From positions 19,542,805-19,606,804 of the forward strand of contig OW203736.1 in assembly GCA_934045075.1 (NCBI GenBank): a stretch of 64,000 nucleotides of DNA, read 5' to 3'. Each line of letters starts with the position of its first letter. Positions within the stretch are counted from its first letter, which is position 1. The stretch is from Yponomeuta sedellus (taxonomy: Eukaryota; Arthropoda; Insecta; Lepidoptera; Yponomeutidae). This document shows, one piece after another, positions 1 through 10,079 of the stretch. The notes under the pieces were generated by a model, which was not told where the DNA came from, did no database searches, and was given only the letters and a program-made list of their open reading frames with translations. The translations under genes and the position numbers were made by a program.

Positions 1-115
1 AATAATACAACCATGATTTTTTAAATCTAAGTAATTTTATACTATTGGCGGTCTTATCGCTAAGAACGATCTCTTCCAGATAATATTTGGATGGAGTGGA
101 TTGCATGAGGAATAT
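1..115 (-). repeat. Rep-E, LINE 3'-end fragment
   Basis: Read on the minus strand this matches the other Rep-E copies, with the shared core TGGAAGAGATC followed by a block like GATAAGACCGCC. The best copies end in AATAAA plus a short CTAT tail, so Rep-E looks like the 3' UTR of a non-LTR retrotransposon. This copy is cut by the window edge and has no coding sequence. The clade is not identifiable from this piece. Confidence 0.6.
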
Positions 116-145
116 AGTCGTTACGTGCATGTACATAAATAATTA

Positions 146-203
146 AATCGAAAATGTATTAATACCAAGTAGTCTGCTACTTGGTATCAATATATTTTCG
201 ATT
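146..203. repeat. Imperfect palindrome
   Basis: Two 27-base arms (146-172 and 177-203) are inverted copies of one another with two mismatches, around a 4-base loop. It sits next to the Rep-E fragment. The related copy near 4465 has the left arm sequence without the inverted copy, so the right arm looks like a secondary inverted duplication. Confidence 0.7.
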
Positions 204-536
204 GCGAGAATGTAAGTGCTTATAATTACATACGATATATAGTATACATATTTAAATAATAACATACGTACAAAACAAATAGGTACTCGGTGTACCGAAT
301 TATCTTTAGCGATGATTACAGGAGAACCTTGTATTCCTTCCTATTGAGTGGGAGCAGTCTCGAACGCTGTGGAGCTACCGCCAGGCGCATATTTTAAAGG
401 CTTAAAACTATCCAAGAGCCTCTAGAAACGTTAGAAGCAAGTCTAGAAGCCTTATTAAGGAGGTACAGTCGTGCATGCCTACAAGCTAAGTTGCTTCGCG
501 GGGTTTACTGGCACCGCCGACGAAAACGAACCAGGA
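204..536. other. Unassigned stretch
   Basis: No recognisable coding sequence, RNA gene or known repeat of this window was found here. Confidence 0.5.
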
Positions 537-566
537 AAAGTACGAGGCGGACTCGCCTCGTACTTT
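537..566. repeat. 13-bp perfect hairpin
   Basis: Arms AAAGTACGAGGCG and CGCCTCGTACTTT flank a 4-base loop. It stands immediately before a Rep-E fragment. Function unknown. Confidence 0.7.
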
Positions 567-567
567 A

Positions 568-715
568 CAAGATAAGATAAGAATAAGATAAGAATATTCT
601 TTATTCTACACCAGGAAAAAACAAACAAAAAAAATATTACAAAGATACAGTACAATTGGCGGCTTTATTGCTTAGAGAAATTTCTTCGAGACAACCCACG
701 ATGGAGAGTTGCTGA
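568..715 (-). repeat. Rep-E subtype fragment
   Basis: The block contains the minus-strand Rep-E core (ACAATTGGCGGC, then TTTCTTCGAGACAACC). It is closest to the copy at 33400-33525, sharing AAGATAAGAATATTCT, so the two form a subtype distinct from the copies at 1, 4262 and 25441. Confidence 0.55.
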
Positions 716-1180
716 AGGAAAAGTGAGACAAATTTACAACGTACACACACTACACACACACGACACTGACCTGGGGCAAGTGTTTTATTTGTAAATTATA
801 GGTATTTATTTTTATTACTTTATGTTAATTAGATTTTAGTTTAGTTATTATTTTAGTTTTACTTTAGATCTTTTCTACTAAATAGCAAGTTATTATAATA
901 CATGAGATGATAGTAATAGAAGTTAAAATTATAACTAAAGTAAATTTATAAACTAATTACTTTAATTAAATTAATTAATTAAAAAAAAAAAAAAAAAAAC
1001 GTACACACTAATTTATTTAAAAGTATTTAATTTATAAAGTACAAATTTGTAGGTACAGTATTTCAGAGCTTTTCCCGAACTTCAAAGACAATTTTTTTAA
1101 TGATTTAATTAAAAATGCAATGCTTTCAGAATTTTTTCTGTAGTTAAAGATGATATTAATAAGATTACAATATTAGCAAA
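716..1180. other. AT-rich unassigned stretch with poly(A) run
   Basis: Strongly AT-rich sequence with an A homopolymer of about 18 bases near 981-998. No coding sequence or classified repeat was recognised. The A run may mark the tail of an eroded retroelement, but nothing upstream supports this. Confidence 0.4.
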
Positions 1181-1490
1181 GCGGGTGTCCAAAGTCCGCT
1201 TTCTGCCCCTTGTGTGAACCGACGTGAGGCGCGGCGGCCAACCTCGCTACCTTCGGTTTCTAAAAAAGACTCCATCTTGTTCCCATGAGTAGCTAGAGAA
1301 AGGTTTGTCCATCCCGGAAGAGCCCCGCATGCCGAAACAAGGCTTTTAGTGCCTGGAGAGTCCCCAACTCCAGGACGTACGCTTAAGGCAGCAGTCAGCA
1401 GCAGCAGCCCCTGGTAGTCCCTGGTCTCTGCCTAACCCTCTCGGATACAGGCGTGAGGTTATGTATATATGTAAGACAATATTAAAAAAA
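1181..1490 (+). repeat. Probable non-LTR 3' fragment, unclassified
   Basis: A GC-richer block ends with ACAGGCGTGAGGTTATGTAT, a GT/AT-rich end typical of lepidopteran retroelement tails. A short part (ACAGGCGTGAG) recurs in the tandem repeat at 19984. No coding motif is visible, so this is a weak assignment. Confidence 0.3.
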
Positions 1491-1556
1491 AGAGTATACA
1501 ACGGAAAGTATTACATACGCCGCCGCCGCGTAGTGTACGCGCCGCAAGTCCTCACG

Positions 1557-1916
1557 ATATCAACCCTTGTATGCCCCCACTACTTGGGCACAGGTCTCTT
1601 CCTGAATCGCAGGAAGGTTAGGCCATACTCCACCACGAGGGCCAAGTCCGGGTTGGTGGAGGATTGTAAGACAATGGCGGGCCTTACTGTTAGAAGTTAT
1701 CAACCGCCCATAAGGCCTCTGACATGTCATGACGACCGCCATTACATGACAGCCAACACGAACTGCTTAGCGTGCCTTGCGAAACACGGAAGTGCTTAGA
1801 TAAAATGCCACTTCCGGTAGCTACGAGACGGTCACCCATCCAGCACCTGACCGCGCCTGTTGCTTAACTCAAGCAATTGATTCGAATCACTCGGTTCGAC
1901 TAGGCCACGAGCGCTT
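1557..1916 (+). repeat. Rep-B copy 1
   Basis: About 360 bp running from ATCAACCCTTGTATGCCCCC to CACGAGCGCTT. Rep-B contains a small hairpin near its start (CCCCACTGCTGGGG in better copies), a central GGCGGGCCTTACTG and an end with TGATTGATTCCAATCACTCG. No coding motif recurs intact among copies and no terminal inverted repeat is obvious. The transposition class is unknown. Confidence 0.85.
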
Positions 1917-2501
1917 CAGGTCCTCACGGACCTATCGTAATTCTATGTCAGAGTAGGATACAAGGACTGTACCTCCTGTACGTTCCTCTTCGCCACGTTT
2001 TTATGGAGATTCGAGAGAGATCAGCTTTTAAACCCTTTGAAGCGTGACCCACGGTTACTTAGTTGCATGTACAGTCGCCAGCATAATATGCCAGTACCAG
2101 AACGTACCTCAGTCAACTCATTCAATAGATGGATAAACGGAAAACGTTCATAATAAAAATCTTATGATATTGCGTTACATAATACTTTACTCCTGATGCT
2201 CATGCCTTAACTCAATGTTAGTTGAATGTTAGTAACAATGCTCATACATTTATTAAACGGTCTAATCGTGATTATTATTTAGGTAAAACAAAAATAAATA
2301 ATCGCGATTAGAACCGTAACTATGTAATACCTGAATACCCCTAAGGCGGCTTGAACTACCTCTTATGAGAGTTTTAGTGGAATCTACATTTTAGAAATAA
2401 GACGGTATGACTTTAAACGTGATAGATTAAAAAAGTGATCAACGTGATTTTGGGGTGCGCTATGTTAACTTTATATAAAAACGTAGTTTAAGAGATATTT
2501 T
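1917..2501. other. Unassigned stretch with one inverted repeat
   Basis: No gene is recognised. Positions about 2261-2313 form an imperfect inverted repeat (GGTCTAATCGTGATTATTAT against its partner ending CGCGATTAGAACC). A related sequence lies at about 21797-21840, so this is probably an old MITE fragment. Confidence 0.4.
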
Positions 2502-2836
2502 AAACTTTCGCGACTTGAACACATAGTTACAATATTTTCGGGGCTTAATCGCGTAGTAACTTTTTGTTACAACGTGGGATCCGGTCATCAATAAGTGTTC
2601 GAGCGGAAAAAAGTCGCATGGCTTATCGTCCGACATTGTCAGTGTAGTGTGTCGCAACCCTAGTAGTGCTTTGTGATGGCTGATTGAGCGTAGTCTGAAA
2701 CCTTGTCAGCCGAAGTGCGAACGGGTGCCAGCCATCAGTCTTCTCGTGACCACGATGACTAACGTCGTCGAAACGTCGCGGTAAAACAGCAATAAATTAC
2801 TACGCGATTAAGCCCCGAAAATATTGTAACTATGTG
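2502..2836. mobile_element. MITE with CCCCGAAAATATT termini
   Basis: Inverted terminal sequences of about 40 bp (2520-2559 and 2797-2836) share TTTTCGGGGCTTAATCGCG and its complement. The roughly 335-bp element encodes no protein. The same termini occur inside the direct-repeat unit beside and within the giant palindrome at 14667 and 16786. The DNA-transposon superfamily is undetermined because no clean target duplication was found. Confidence 0.7.
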
Positions 2837-2961
2837 ATTTAAGAGAAGTTATAACTATCGCCATTGGTAGCGCTTGTCAATACTGAGGCGCCTCTTAAAG
2901 AGATAAATGAATCTATTTTTTTTTAGTTATTTTGAGCACTCCCAATGTTATCGCTAATAGT

Positions 2962-3052
2962 GAAGGAAAACATCGTGAGGAAACCTGAGCATCTGACGAA
3001 TAATACACATACCTCAGCGCTGGACATTGCCAAGCGCTGAGGTATGTGTAGG
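2962..3052. repeat. Rep-D fragment with hairpin
   Basis: A scrap of Rep-D on the minus strand (AAAACATCGTGAGGAAACC) runs into a hairpin, 3005-3050, whose arms are CACATACCTCAGCGC and its complement. The hairpin again looks like an inverted duplication at the end of a repeat fragment. Confidence 0.55.
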
Positions 3053-3147
3053 GCCTATCTATAAATTTATGAATGCCCAAGTTGGTCTCTCTCTCTCGAG
3101 AAAGCCCGTGTTCTGTAAAAGGGTAAGTACTGTATTAAACTGAATTT

Positions 3148-3325
3148 ATTTTATTTCAACGTGAAGAATTTACATTCAGTTTGTTGAATGTAAAAGTACA
3201 ATGTTACATGAAAGTGAAAACGAAAGCCATTGCTTTCGTTCCGTAATGTAGTGGAGAAAAAGGCAGCGAGAAAAAAACTCCACTCTGACCATTTTTTCTC
3301 AAGTCATCTTAAATCTAATACATCA
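3148..3325 (+). repeat. Rep-G copy
   Basis: Begins with a TTTATTTCAACG-type motif, then TTTACATTCAG and a later AAAACTCCACTCTGACC. The same order is seen at 40395-40530, with shorter pieces at 14180-14255 and in both units of the 19984 tandem repeat (minus strand). Class unknown. Confidence 0.6.
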
Positions 3326-4261
3326 GTTGCCACCTACACGTATTATGAGATTCCATGATTGCCATTAAAAACTTTCTCTATACGAATATTTCTGAAAGGC
3401 CCATGGTTAAACGTAGGCTCTTCCAAAAGTTAATCTTTTAGTGTCTTTTTGTTGCGTTTCGTTTCGTTCGCCGCACTGCAGTAGTGCGCGCTCACTTCGG
3501 CAAGTAAAGTGCGACCAATAAATCGTGATCCCTGGAGAGAGCCGATTATCTGTGGCGCCCTCTGTGCCACTGAACAATATTCATTGACCTGTAGCGATAT
3601 TCTGGCTGGCACGTTCGGATACTATTTTCGGTAAGTGCGTTTGGTTCTTTTTCTTCTTCGAAATGTTCAATTTGAAAAGAGAATTCGCTGCTCGAGATTT
3701 GGCCGCGACAAGATGTAGTGCAAGCATATGTGTTCACCTATAAAAATATAACAGATTGCCTTTCTGCGGATGTAAATGAACTAATTATTCTCTAAGATTC
3801 TCCGATCTAAGACAATAATAGAAACTGCAAATGAGTAGGTATTTCGTGAACCACTGACATCAATGATGGTTCTAGGAATAGGTACTCATATAAAATATCC
3901 GGGAAAATTTTAGATAGTATTTTATTTTTTGTTTCTTTTAACAAGAAATTAAATACTATCTATAATTTATGTTTATTGAAAGCGTGTTTGTAAAAACTAT
4001 ATGTGCACAAAGAATATGGCATGTGAAGGTGCGCAAAAAATTAATGAATCATTTAGTGTTTTTATGAAATGTCATTTATTTCAGACCGATATCCAAAGTT
4101 TCATGAAATATAGTATTATCTCACATACAATATCAATCAATAAGAAATAATAGTATTCAAATACATGGAAAACAATAAAAATGCAAAAGTGAAACTTTTA
4201 CAAAAATAAGAAATTTTATGAATCTAGGAATTGACTCGTCAATACCAACAATCCCTACGCT
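3326..4261. other. Unassigned intergenic stretch
   Basis: No coding sequence was recognised on either strand. An AT-rich imperfect inverted repeat spans about 3911-3965 (arms containing AGATAGTATTT and AAATACTATCT). The rest matches no other part of this window. Confidence 0.4.
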
Positions 4262-4400
4262 AGATAGATAGAGAACACTTTATTGCACAGCCAGAAAAAT
4301 ATTACAACCATGATTCTTAAATCTAAGTAATGTTATACAATTGGCGGTCTTATCTCTAAGAGCGATCTCTTCCAGACAACCTTTGGATGGAGTGGATTGT
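4262..4400 (-). repeat. Rep-E copy
   Basis: On the minus strand the segment has the Rep-E core and ends in GTGCAATAAAGTG plus a short CTAT run, matching a retroelement 3' end with a polyadenylation signal. It is very similar to the copy at the left edge of the window. Confidence 0.7.
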
Positions 4401-4464
4401 ATGAAGAATATAATCGGTACATGGTATGCACCATGTACCGATTATATTCTTCATACAATCCACT
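4391..4464. repeat. Perfect 35-bp palindrome
   Basis: Arms of 35 bp (4391-4425 and 4430-4464) are exact inverted copies around the loop ATGC. The left arm is ordinary Rep-E sequence. The flank beyond the palindrome (ACATAAATAATTG) continues the same repeat, so the right arm is an inserted inverted duplicate. Confidence 0.9.
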
Positions 4465-4898
4465 TAAGTACATAAATAATTGAATTGAAAATATATTGAT
4501 AACAAACAGCAAAAGAGTGCGAGCATATAATAATTACTAGTAGAAAAAACGTACAAAACGTGAAATAACTGCCACCTCCAATGTGAAGGTCGCTAGTTGA
4601 AGCATAAACTAGTGCTCCTAGTACCATCTTTCTTGTCAGCAAAAACATAAATAATTACAAAAATTAATAAACTTAGTAATGGATAAAACGCTGTTCTTAT
4701 TATGCTTCCGTTGGCAGCGAAAATATTTAGCGCGTAGAAAACAGATTATGTTATGTAATTTTGTCATTATATTACGTAAATGAATTGTGTTGTAGCTCCT
4801 CTTTGCCATTCTGTTTTACCCGTTATAAACGTTAACCAGATTTTGCCAAAAACTATTATTAAAATCCTTGGCCTTTGCATCTACGTAATGACACGATT
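4465..4898. other. Unassigned stretch
   Basis: The first 60 bases continue the repeat seen at 131-165. The remainder shows no recognisable gene or repeat. Confidence 0.4.
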
Positions 4899-5282
4899 AA
4901 AGGCCTGCGCAGACGAAGGACTTTTGTCCCCGAGGGACAGAAGTCGTCGTAAAAAATGTCCTCCGAGTACTAGTCGCGGACTCAACGCCTACGGTGTGCG
5001 GTCATTTTGTTCCCCGGAAATTGAGTAAAGCGTACGCTATGAAAGCAAATATTCTGAGATTACATTGTGTTGTAATTTACATGAAGTTAAAAAACCAAAG
5101 GCGTTTTAAAAGAAAACACCGAACTTTTGTCCAGTCCGGTCTCTTGATGTCCTCGGTAACTTGAGGGACTTTTTGACGGGGTACTTTTAGTCCTTCGTGC
5201 GCTATTCGATACAATTTACAAGAGATCTATATCGACGGACAAAAAAGTACCCAGGGGATAGTCCCTCGTCCGCGCAGGCCTT
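4899..5282. mobile_element. MITE with AAGGCCTGCG termini
   Basis: The ends are inverted copies: AAGGCCTGCGCAGACGAAGG at the left and the complement of AAGGCCTGCGCGGACGAGGG at the right. The interior of about 340 bp has no domain. A target duplication is not certain, because the TTA-like bases at both edges can be aligned in more than one way. It abuts the 5' side of the LINE. Superfamily unknown. Confidence 0.7.
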
Positions 5283-5500
5283 ACTTGATATGGCGGCGAT
5301 TAGCACTTTTACTCGCTCTAGATGGGTGAAAGTACTACTCGGAGGACTACTGCGGTGGTAGCAGGCTTACCCAGTCTGCCATATACCAATACCATCTTGA
5401 CAGCTTAGTCGCCATAGTTAATACACGTAATGTACGTAATACGTACATTAAGTTGCCAAGCTGGTCTAAGTTGGTAACCCATCCAGATGAACCTTAGTAG

Positions 5501-6889
5501 GTGGAGCTATGCTCTGAGTCCGAACTGATCAGTTCTGATCAGTTCGGACTCAGAGCATCTTTGGAATCTTCAAGCCCAAAAGAAGATTCATCTATTGCCT
5601 CTTCACTATATGAGGGAGACACTATCAACAGTACGCAACCGTCAGTCAACGAAACCCTGAATAGAAGCTGCCCTGAAGGTGCCACACAGATCAGAGAGAA
5701 CGCTAAAGAACAGGTAGAGTTCCTAAATGACAGAATCTCTCAACTGGAAACAAAGCTGGAAAGCGCAGATGCAGAGATTGAGAGACTAGTGGCTGAAAAC
5801 TACGCTCTGAATGAAACAATATCGAAGCGTGACGCCCGAATAAACCAATTACTCCGTATCTGCCGATCAACACCTCAGCGAAGAAGCTGTAATAGCAGAG
5901 AAGAATCCACACCAGTTGAAGATACACCATCTAAGCCCGAGTCATCTAACTCCAACTTCAGCACGCCGAAACAAGCATCTACGTGCAATAAAAATAAGGA
6001 GCTTAACTCTGCATCGCCGCAAAATATTAAGAGTTTACCTATAACAAGTACCAGTAGCCAAGTCCACCCCCGTCACCACTCAGGGCCGAATGCAGGCTGT
6101 ACAGCGTTATACAGCGCGTCACAAATGCACAATGACCTCGCGTCAACTTTATCACATGAAACGAAAAGCCAAAGCCTGCGTATTAATACAAGGAAGAAAC
6201 CTGATGTGACCAAGCCAGTGATATCTTATGCAGCAGAGATCCACGAAAGAAAGAAGAGAAACAAAATATGTATGCTAAGCACAGATATATACAATGAAAC
6301 CCTAAAAATTGCACAGACTAATTTCGGGGAGACACATGAGATATGCCACTATTTATTGCCTAACAGAGGTATTATGAATCTTATTAAAGGAGTAGAGACC
6401 AAAGTAGAAGATTTTTGCAACGAAGATTACGTTATTATACTTATAGGGGGTGAAGACTTCAAATACACGGACAACTACCAAGAGTTAATTATATCCATCA
6501 GGGAAATACTACTAAAAATTACTCACACAAATGTCTTAGTATGCCTCCCAACTTACAAACAAGGAATAAAAAAACAAGATTTATTCAACTCAAGAATAGA
6601 GATATTTAATAATCTACTCTATTTAGATATTATGAAGCATGAGCAAGCATATATTGTAGACACTAACTTGAACTTGAAATACGATCATACCATGTTTCAC
6701 CCAAGAAACGGAGCACTAAATAAGAACGGCTTAAAGCAGATATTCCAAGACATAAAAAAAACAATTGGCATCATAAATGACTGGTCCTGTACTCATTACG
6801 AAAGCGACTACTCTCATGAGTCAGAGCTTTTAAATACAAGTTTAAATAGAGAAGAGTTTTTTCGAGCCGACGCGAGCAACACATTTTAA
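5501..6889 (+). CDS. LINE ORF1 (RNA-binding/coiled-coil protein)
   Basis: An open frame of 462 codons preceding ORF2. Residues about 65-115 are rich in E, Q, K and L with heptad spacing (a coiled coil). A Ser/Pro/Asn-rich linker follows, then from about residue 255 a globular part with VIILIGGEDF and a late FHPRNGALNKNG. That layout resembles ORF1 proteins with a C-terminal SGNH/GDSL-esterase-like domain, but the canonical catalytic set is not evident, so the domain is degenerate or different. The frame opens at GTG inside a palindrome, with stops just upstream and the first internal Met near residue 210. The native start is therefore lost or unrecognised. Confidence 0.75.
   Translation: MELCSESELISSDQFGLRASLESSSPKEDSSIASSLYEGDTINSTQPSVNETLNRSCPEGATQIRENAKEQVEFLNDRISQLETKLESADAEIERLVAENYALNETISKRDARINQLLRICRSTPQRRSCNSREESTPVEDTPSKPESSNSNFSTPKQASTCNKNKELNSASPQNIKSLPITSTSSQVHPRHHSGPNAGCTALYSASQMHNDLASTLSHETKSQSLRINTRKKPDVTKPVISYAAEIHERKKRNKICMLSTDIYNETLKIAQTNFGETHEICHYLLPNRGIMNLIKGVETKVEDFCNEDYVIILIGGEDFKYTDNYQELIISIREILLKITHTNVLVCLPTYKQGIKKQDLFNSRIEIFNNLLYLDIMKHEQAYIVDTNLNLKYDHTMFHPRNGALNKNGLKQIFQDIKKTIGIINDWSCTHYESDYSHESELLNTSLNREEFFRADASNTF
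5509..5558. repeat. 23-bp perfect palindrome at ORF1 start
   Basis: Arms 5509-5531 and 5536-5558 are exact inverted copies around GTTC. It lies where the ORF1 start codon should be. An inverted duplication here would explain why the frame has no plausible ATG. Confidence 0.9.
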
Positions 6890-7523
6890 CATACTATACC
6901 AAAATATAAGAAGTGTGAAGAACAAGCGCCACTTATTAGAAGCAGCCACAGACGAATATTCTAATATTCAGTCCATATGTATTATAGAAACATGGATTAC
7001 AACAGCAAAAAAAGATTTATTGCAGATCGAAGGATTTAAGTTGGTAACGAGCTACTGTCGTTCTGAGCGAGAAGGGGGAGGGGTTTGCATTATGCTAAAG
7101 GAAAATTTAGACTATATGGAACGTTTGGATATCTTAAATATGGCTATAGAATCTATTTTTGAGATCTGTGCAGTAGAATTACCAAAAATAAATGTATTAT
7201 TAATAGCGTTGTATTGGCCTGATAATAAAAGGTATCGAAATATATTTTATGAATCACTCAGAAATTTACTAACGCTTATTACGATCAAAGATAAAACAAA
7301 AAATATTATCATAGGCGGTGATTTGAATGTTAACGTATTAAAACAAAACAATTTGTCATCGGATTTACTAAATGTCATGAAAAGTTTCAACTTTACACAG
7401 GAAGTACGAGAACCAACTAGAGTAACGCAAAATACTTCCTCGTGTTTAGACCTAGTTTTCAGCAACGTACATAATCCGAAGAAAAAAAGTGTCTGTAAAA
7501 GTAAAGGACTTTGGTTTCTCTGA
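6885..7523 (+). pseudogene. LINE ORF2, endonuclease part (frameshifted)
   Basis: The frame overlaps the end of ORF1. It starts with FNILYQNIRSVKNK, typical of the first strand of APE-type endonucleases, and has IETWIT, a GGGVCIM segment, IIGGDLNVN and SCLDLVFSNV, which correspond to conserved blocks of the fold. The last block (SDH) is in a different frame, beginning at 7489. The break lies in the A-rich run at about 7479-7488, consistent with a small indel. No ATG precedes the domain, and overlap with ORF1 suggests coupled translation in the active ancestor. Confidence 0.88.
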
Positions 7524-9735
7524 TCACAAAGGAATTTTAGTACGTTTACCAATTAATACTCAAAATAAAAAGGAAAATTGGTTCACTTACGAAAGAATAT
7601 TTTCTGAGCAAAATATTAATCGGTTTAAATTAGAAATTGGTAAAGTTGATTGGAATAATATACTGCATAGTAATGAATCTCCTAATAAAAGTTACAACCT
7701 ATTCCACAAAAATATAACAGACATTCTAGAAAATACTATCCCAAAAACCAAAATTAAAATTAAAAATAGAACAAAAAACACATGGATAACCAAAGGCATT
7801 AGAATATCTTGCAAAACTAAACGATTACTTAAACTATTTATTTCACAAACAAATAATCCTATATTGAATAATTATTACAAAAATTATGAAAAACTGTTAA
7901 AGAAGAGCGTAGCGAAAGCAAAAAAAATTTACTTTAAAAATAAAGTCATGAAGTCCAGCAATATAATAAAAGCAATGTGGCAAGTAGTTAAAATACGCAC
8001 TAATAAAAATAAGCAAAGAGACAGAAAAAATATAACGTTAGATATCAATAATCAACTATGTGAGGACCCACTTCAAATTGCGAACTATTTTAATGACTTC
8101 TTTGCATCTGTGGGTGCTCCTGAACAAGGCGCAAGCCCTCCATCCGGCCATCAGGTGCTCTCCCCCACAGGAAATTCAGTATTTCTTTGTCCTACCGACG
8201 CAAATGAAATTTCCTCTTTAATACGAAAAATGAAAAATAAGCAAAGCTGTGGATACGATGAAATACCGCCCACACTTTTAAAAAAATGCGCTCCTGAGTT
8301 GGCACAGCCTCTATCTCTCATTATCAACCAATCGTTTACACAAGGGATTGTTCCTGATCTTTTAAAAATAGCAATCGTAAAACCCTTACACAAAAATGAT
8401 AGCCGCCGTGATTGCAACAACTATCGTCCCATTGCACTGCTTCCCACATTCTCTAAAATATTAGAGTCAGCTATGTACAATCGAATATACTCCTTTTGCG
8501 AAAAATTCAATATACTAAGTGACTATCAATATGGATTTCGTAAAGGACGATCAACTTCATCAGCAGTAACTGCATATGTCAACGAAATACTAACAGTACT
8601 AAAGAACAAAAAACATGCGATCGGCATCCTCCTAGATATGAGTAAAGCATACGATAGAGTCCTATACAAACCACTTTTAAAAAAACTTTACGGGATAGGA
8701 GTGAGAGGCATGTCGTACAAGTGGTTTGAGTCTTACTTAAACGGTCGGACCCAATATGTAGATATCGAAGATTTTGACTCTTCCACTGGACAGATTAGCA
8801 AAAAAAGATCTAATAAAATTCACCTTAGTAAATCTATCCCTCAAGGCAGCGTGATAGGAACTTTACTTTTCTTAATATACATTAATGATTTACCAAATAT
8901 TATCGACACTTCATGTATACTGTTCGCAGATGACATATCTCTTATTTTCCCTTGTCAGAACGTAGAAGAAATTAATCAAACGTTAAATTCAAATTTAAAT
9001 AAACTAGAGACTTGGCTAAACAGTCGAAATCTTAAAATTAACTATCAAAAAACCAAACTAATGCAATTTAAACCATACCAGAGGCGCCCCTTAGATGTAC
9101 AGTATCAATATAACGGAACTACTATAGAGCTAGTAGACTCACACTGCCTGCTAGGAATAATATTAGACACCAATCTAAATTGGAAAAGTCACATATCGAA
9201 AGTAGCCAGTAAACTTTCGAGCTTCGTGTACGCGTTATCAGAGCTAAAAAGGACAACAGACCTGAAAACTACTTCGTGCGCATACCATGCCTACGCTCAA
9301 GCCTGGCTCCGTTACGGAATAATGCTTTGGGGAAATAGTACAGATGCTAATAAGCTTTTTACCCTTCAGAAGAAGTGTATACGAATTCTTGCGAATATAG
9401 ATTCAATGACGAGCTGTAGAAAATTCTTTATTCAATACGAAATCCTAACTGTAACATCGTTATACATTTTTGAACTGTGCATCTTCGTTAGAAATAACAC
9501 AAAATTGTTCCCTCCACATGTAAGACCCGAAAACTTAAGACCTAAAAAATGCTTAGCCACAAGTACAGCGAAATTAGAAATGGTCAACTCCGGTCCTCTC
9601 ACAATGGCAGCAAAAGTTTTTAACTCCTTACCAACGCAAATAAAAGACATAAATAGAAATAAACTATTTAAAAATGCACTTAATAAGTACCTGGTCCAAA
9701 AATGCTATTATTCACTACATGAGTTTTTCGAGTGA
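7489..9735 (+). CDS. LINE ORF2, endonuclease end plus reverse transcriptase
   Basis: A 748-codon frame. It opens with the end of the endonuclease (GFSDHKGI, the conserved SDH), then a linker rich in K and N. The reverse transcriptase follows: NYRPIALLPTFSKILE, YGFRKGRSTSSA, GILLDMSKAYDRV, QGSVIGTLLFLIYINDLP and the catalytic LFADDISL. After it come LNSRNLKINYQKTK and the thumb/C-terminal region with LGIILDTNLNWKSHI. The reverse transcriptase itself has no stop and all visible catalytic Asp residues, so only the upstream frameshift separates it from the endonuclease. It copies element RNA at the target site in active relatives. Confidence 0.93.
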   Translation: MSVKVKDFGFSDHKGILVRLPINTQNKKENWFTYERIFSEQNINRFKLEIGKVDWNNILHSNESPNKSYNLFHKNITDILENTIPKTKIKIKNRTKNTWITKGIRISCKTKRLLKLFISQTNNPILNNYYKNYEKLLKKSVAKAKKIYFKNKVMKSSNIIKAMWQVVKIRTNKNKQRDRKNITLDINNQLCEDPLQIANYFNDFFASVGAPEQGASPPSGHQVLSPTGNSVFLCPTDANEISSLIRKMKNKQSCGYDEIPPTLLKKCAPELAQPLSLIINQSFTQGIVPDLLKIAIVKPLHKNDSRRDCNNYRPIALLPTFSKILESAMYNRIYSFCEKFNILSDYQYGFRKGRSTSSAVTAYVNEILTVLKNKKHAIGILLDMSKAYDRVLYKPLLKKLYGIGVRGMSYKWFESYLNGRTQYVDIEDFDSSTGQISKKRSNKIHLSKSIPQGSVIGTLLFLIYINDLPNIIDTSCILFADDISLIFPCQNVEEINQTLNSNLNKLETWLNSRNLKINYQKTKLMQFKPYQRRPLDVQYQYNGTTIELVDSHCLLGIILDTNLNWKSHISKVASKLSSFVYALSELKRTTDLKTTSCAYHAYAQAWLRYGIMLWGNSTDANKLFTLQKKCIRILANIDSMTSCRKFFIQYEILTVTSLYIFELCIFVRNNTKLFPPHVRPENLRPKKCLATSTAKLEMVNSGPLTMAAKVFNSLPTQIKDINRNKLFKNALNKYLVQKCYYSLHEFFE

Positions 9736-10060
9736 TTCAAATATACGTTGCCGAGGCCAACATAAATAATGTATTTTGATATTCACACTGTTTTTTGCCT
9801 AAATGTACATACATAATACTCTAACAATATTATAATATATGATGATAATGTTTCTGCATGAAGATACTGGATAATATAGATGAATAATTTAAGGCTCAAT
9901 GTTACACCTATTACGTTTAAATACTGTTGCTTTAATATGTTTTAATATTATTGTAGTGCCCTTACAGGGTGTCATGTACCTACTTTTAAAATTACAAATA
10001 CGAACTGTAATGAGACATGACAATGCAATAAATGAATATGAATATGAATATGAATATGAT
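9736..10060 (+). other. LINE 3' UTR and hexamer tail
   Basis: Noncoding AT-rich sequence after the ORF2 stop contains AATAAA at about 10027-10033 and ends in four to five GAATAT units. Such short-unit tails are typical of Jockey-superfamily elements. Immediately beyond begins a SINE-T copy. Confidence 0.8.
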
Positions 10061-10079
10061 CTGTACTTGGATTACTAAC

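Larger units (their letters stand above)
5283..10060 (+). mobile_element. Near full-length non-LTR retrotransposon, Jockey superfamily
   Basis: About 4.8 kb with a 5' leader, an ORF1 carrying coiled-coil sequence, an ORF2 encoding endonuclease and reverse transcriptase, a ~300-bp 3' UTR and a GAATAT hexamer tail at 10033-10058. Domain order and the motif spelling in ORF2 fit the Jockey superfamily, most likely its CR1/L2/Daphne-like side. The exact clade is inference. The copy is inactive as written: ORF1 lacks an in-frame ATG near its beginning and ORF2 is frameshifted inside the endonuclease. The 5' limit is approximate. Confidence 0.9.

Noticed and set aside
1461..1799. 112-codon frame overlapping Rep-B
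   Set aside because: Similar open frames appear in several Rep-B copies in both orientations, with stops at varying places. No conserved protein.
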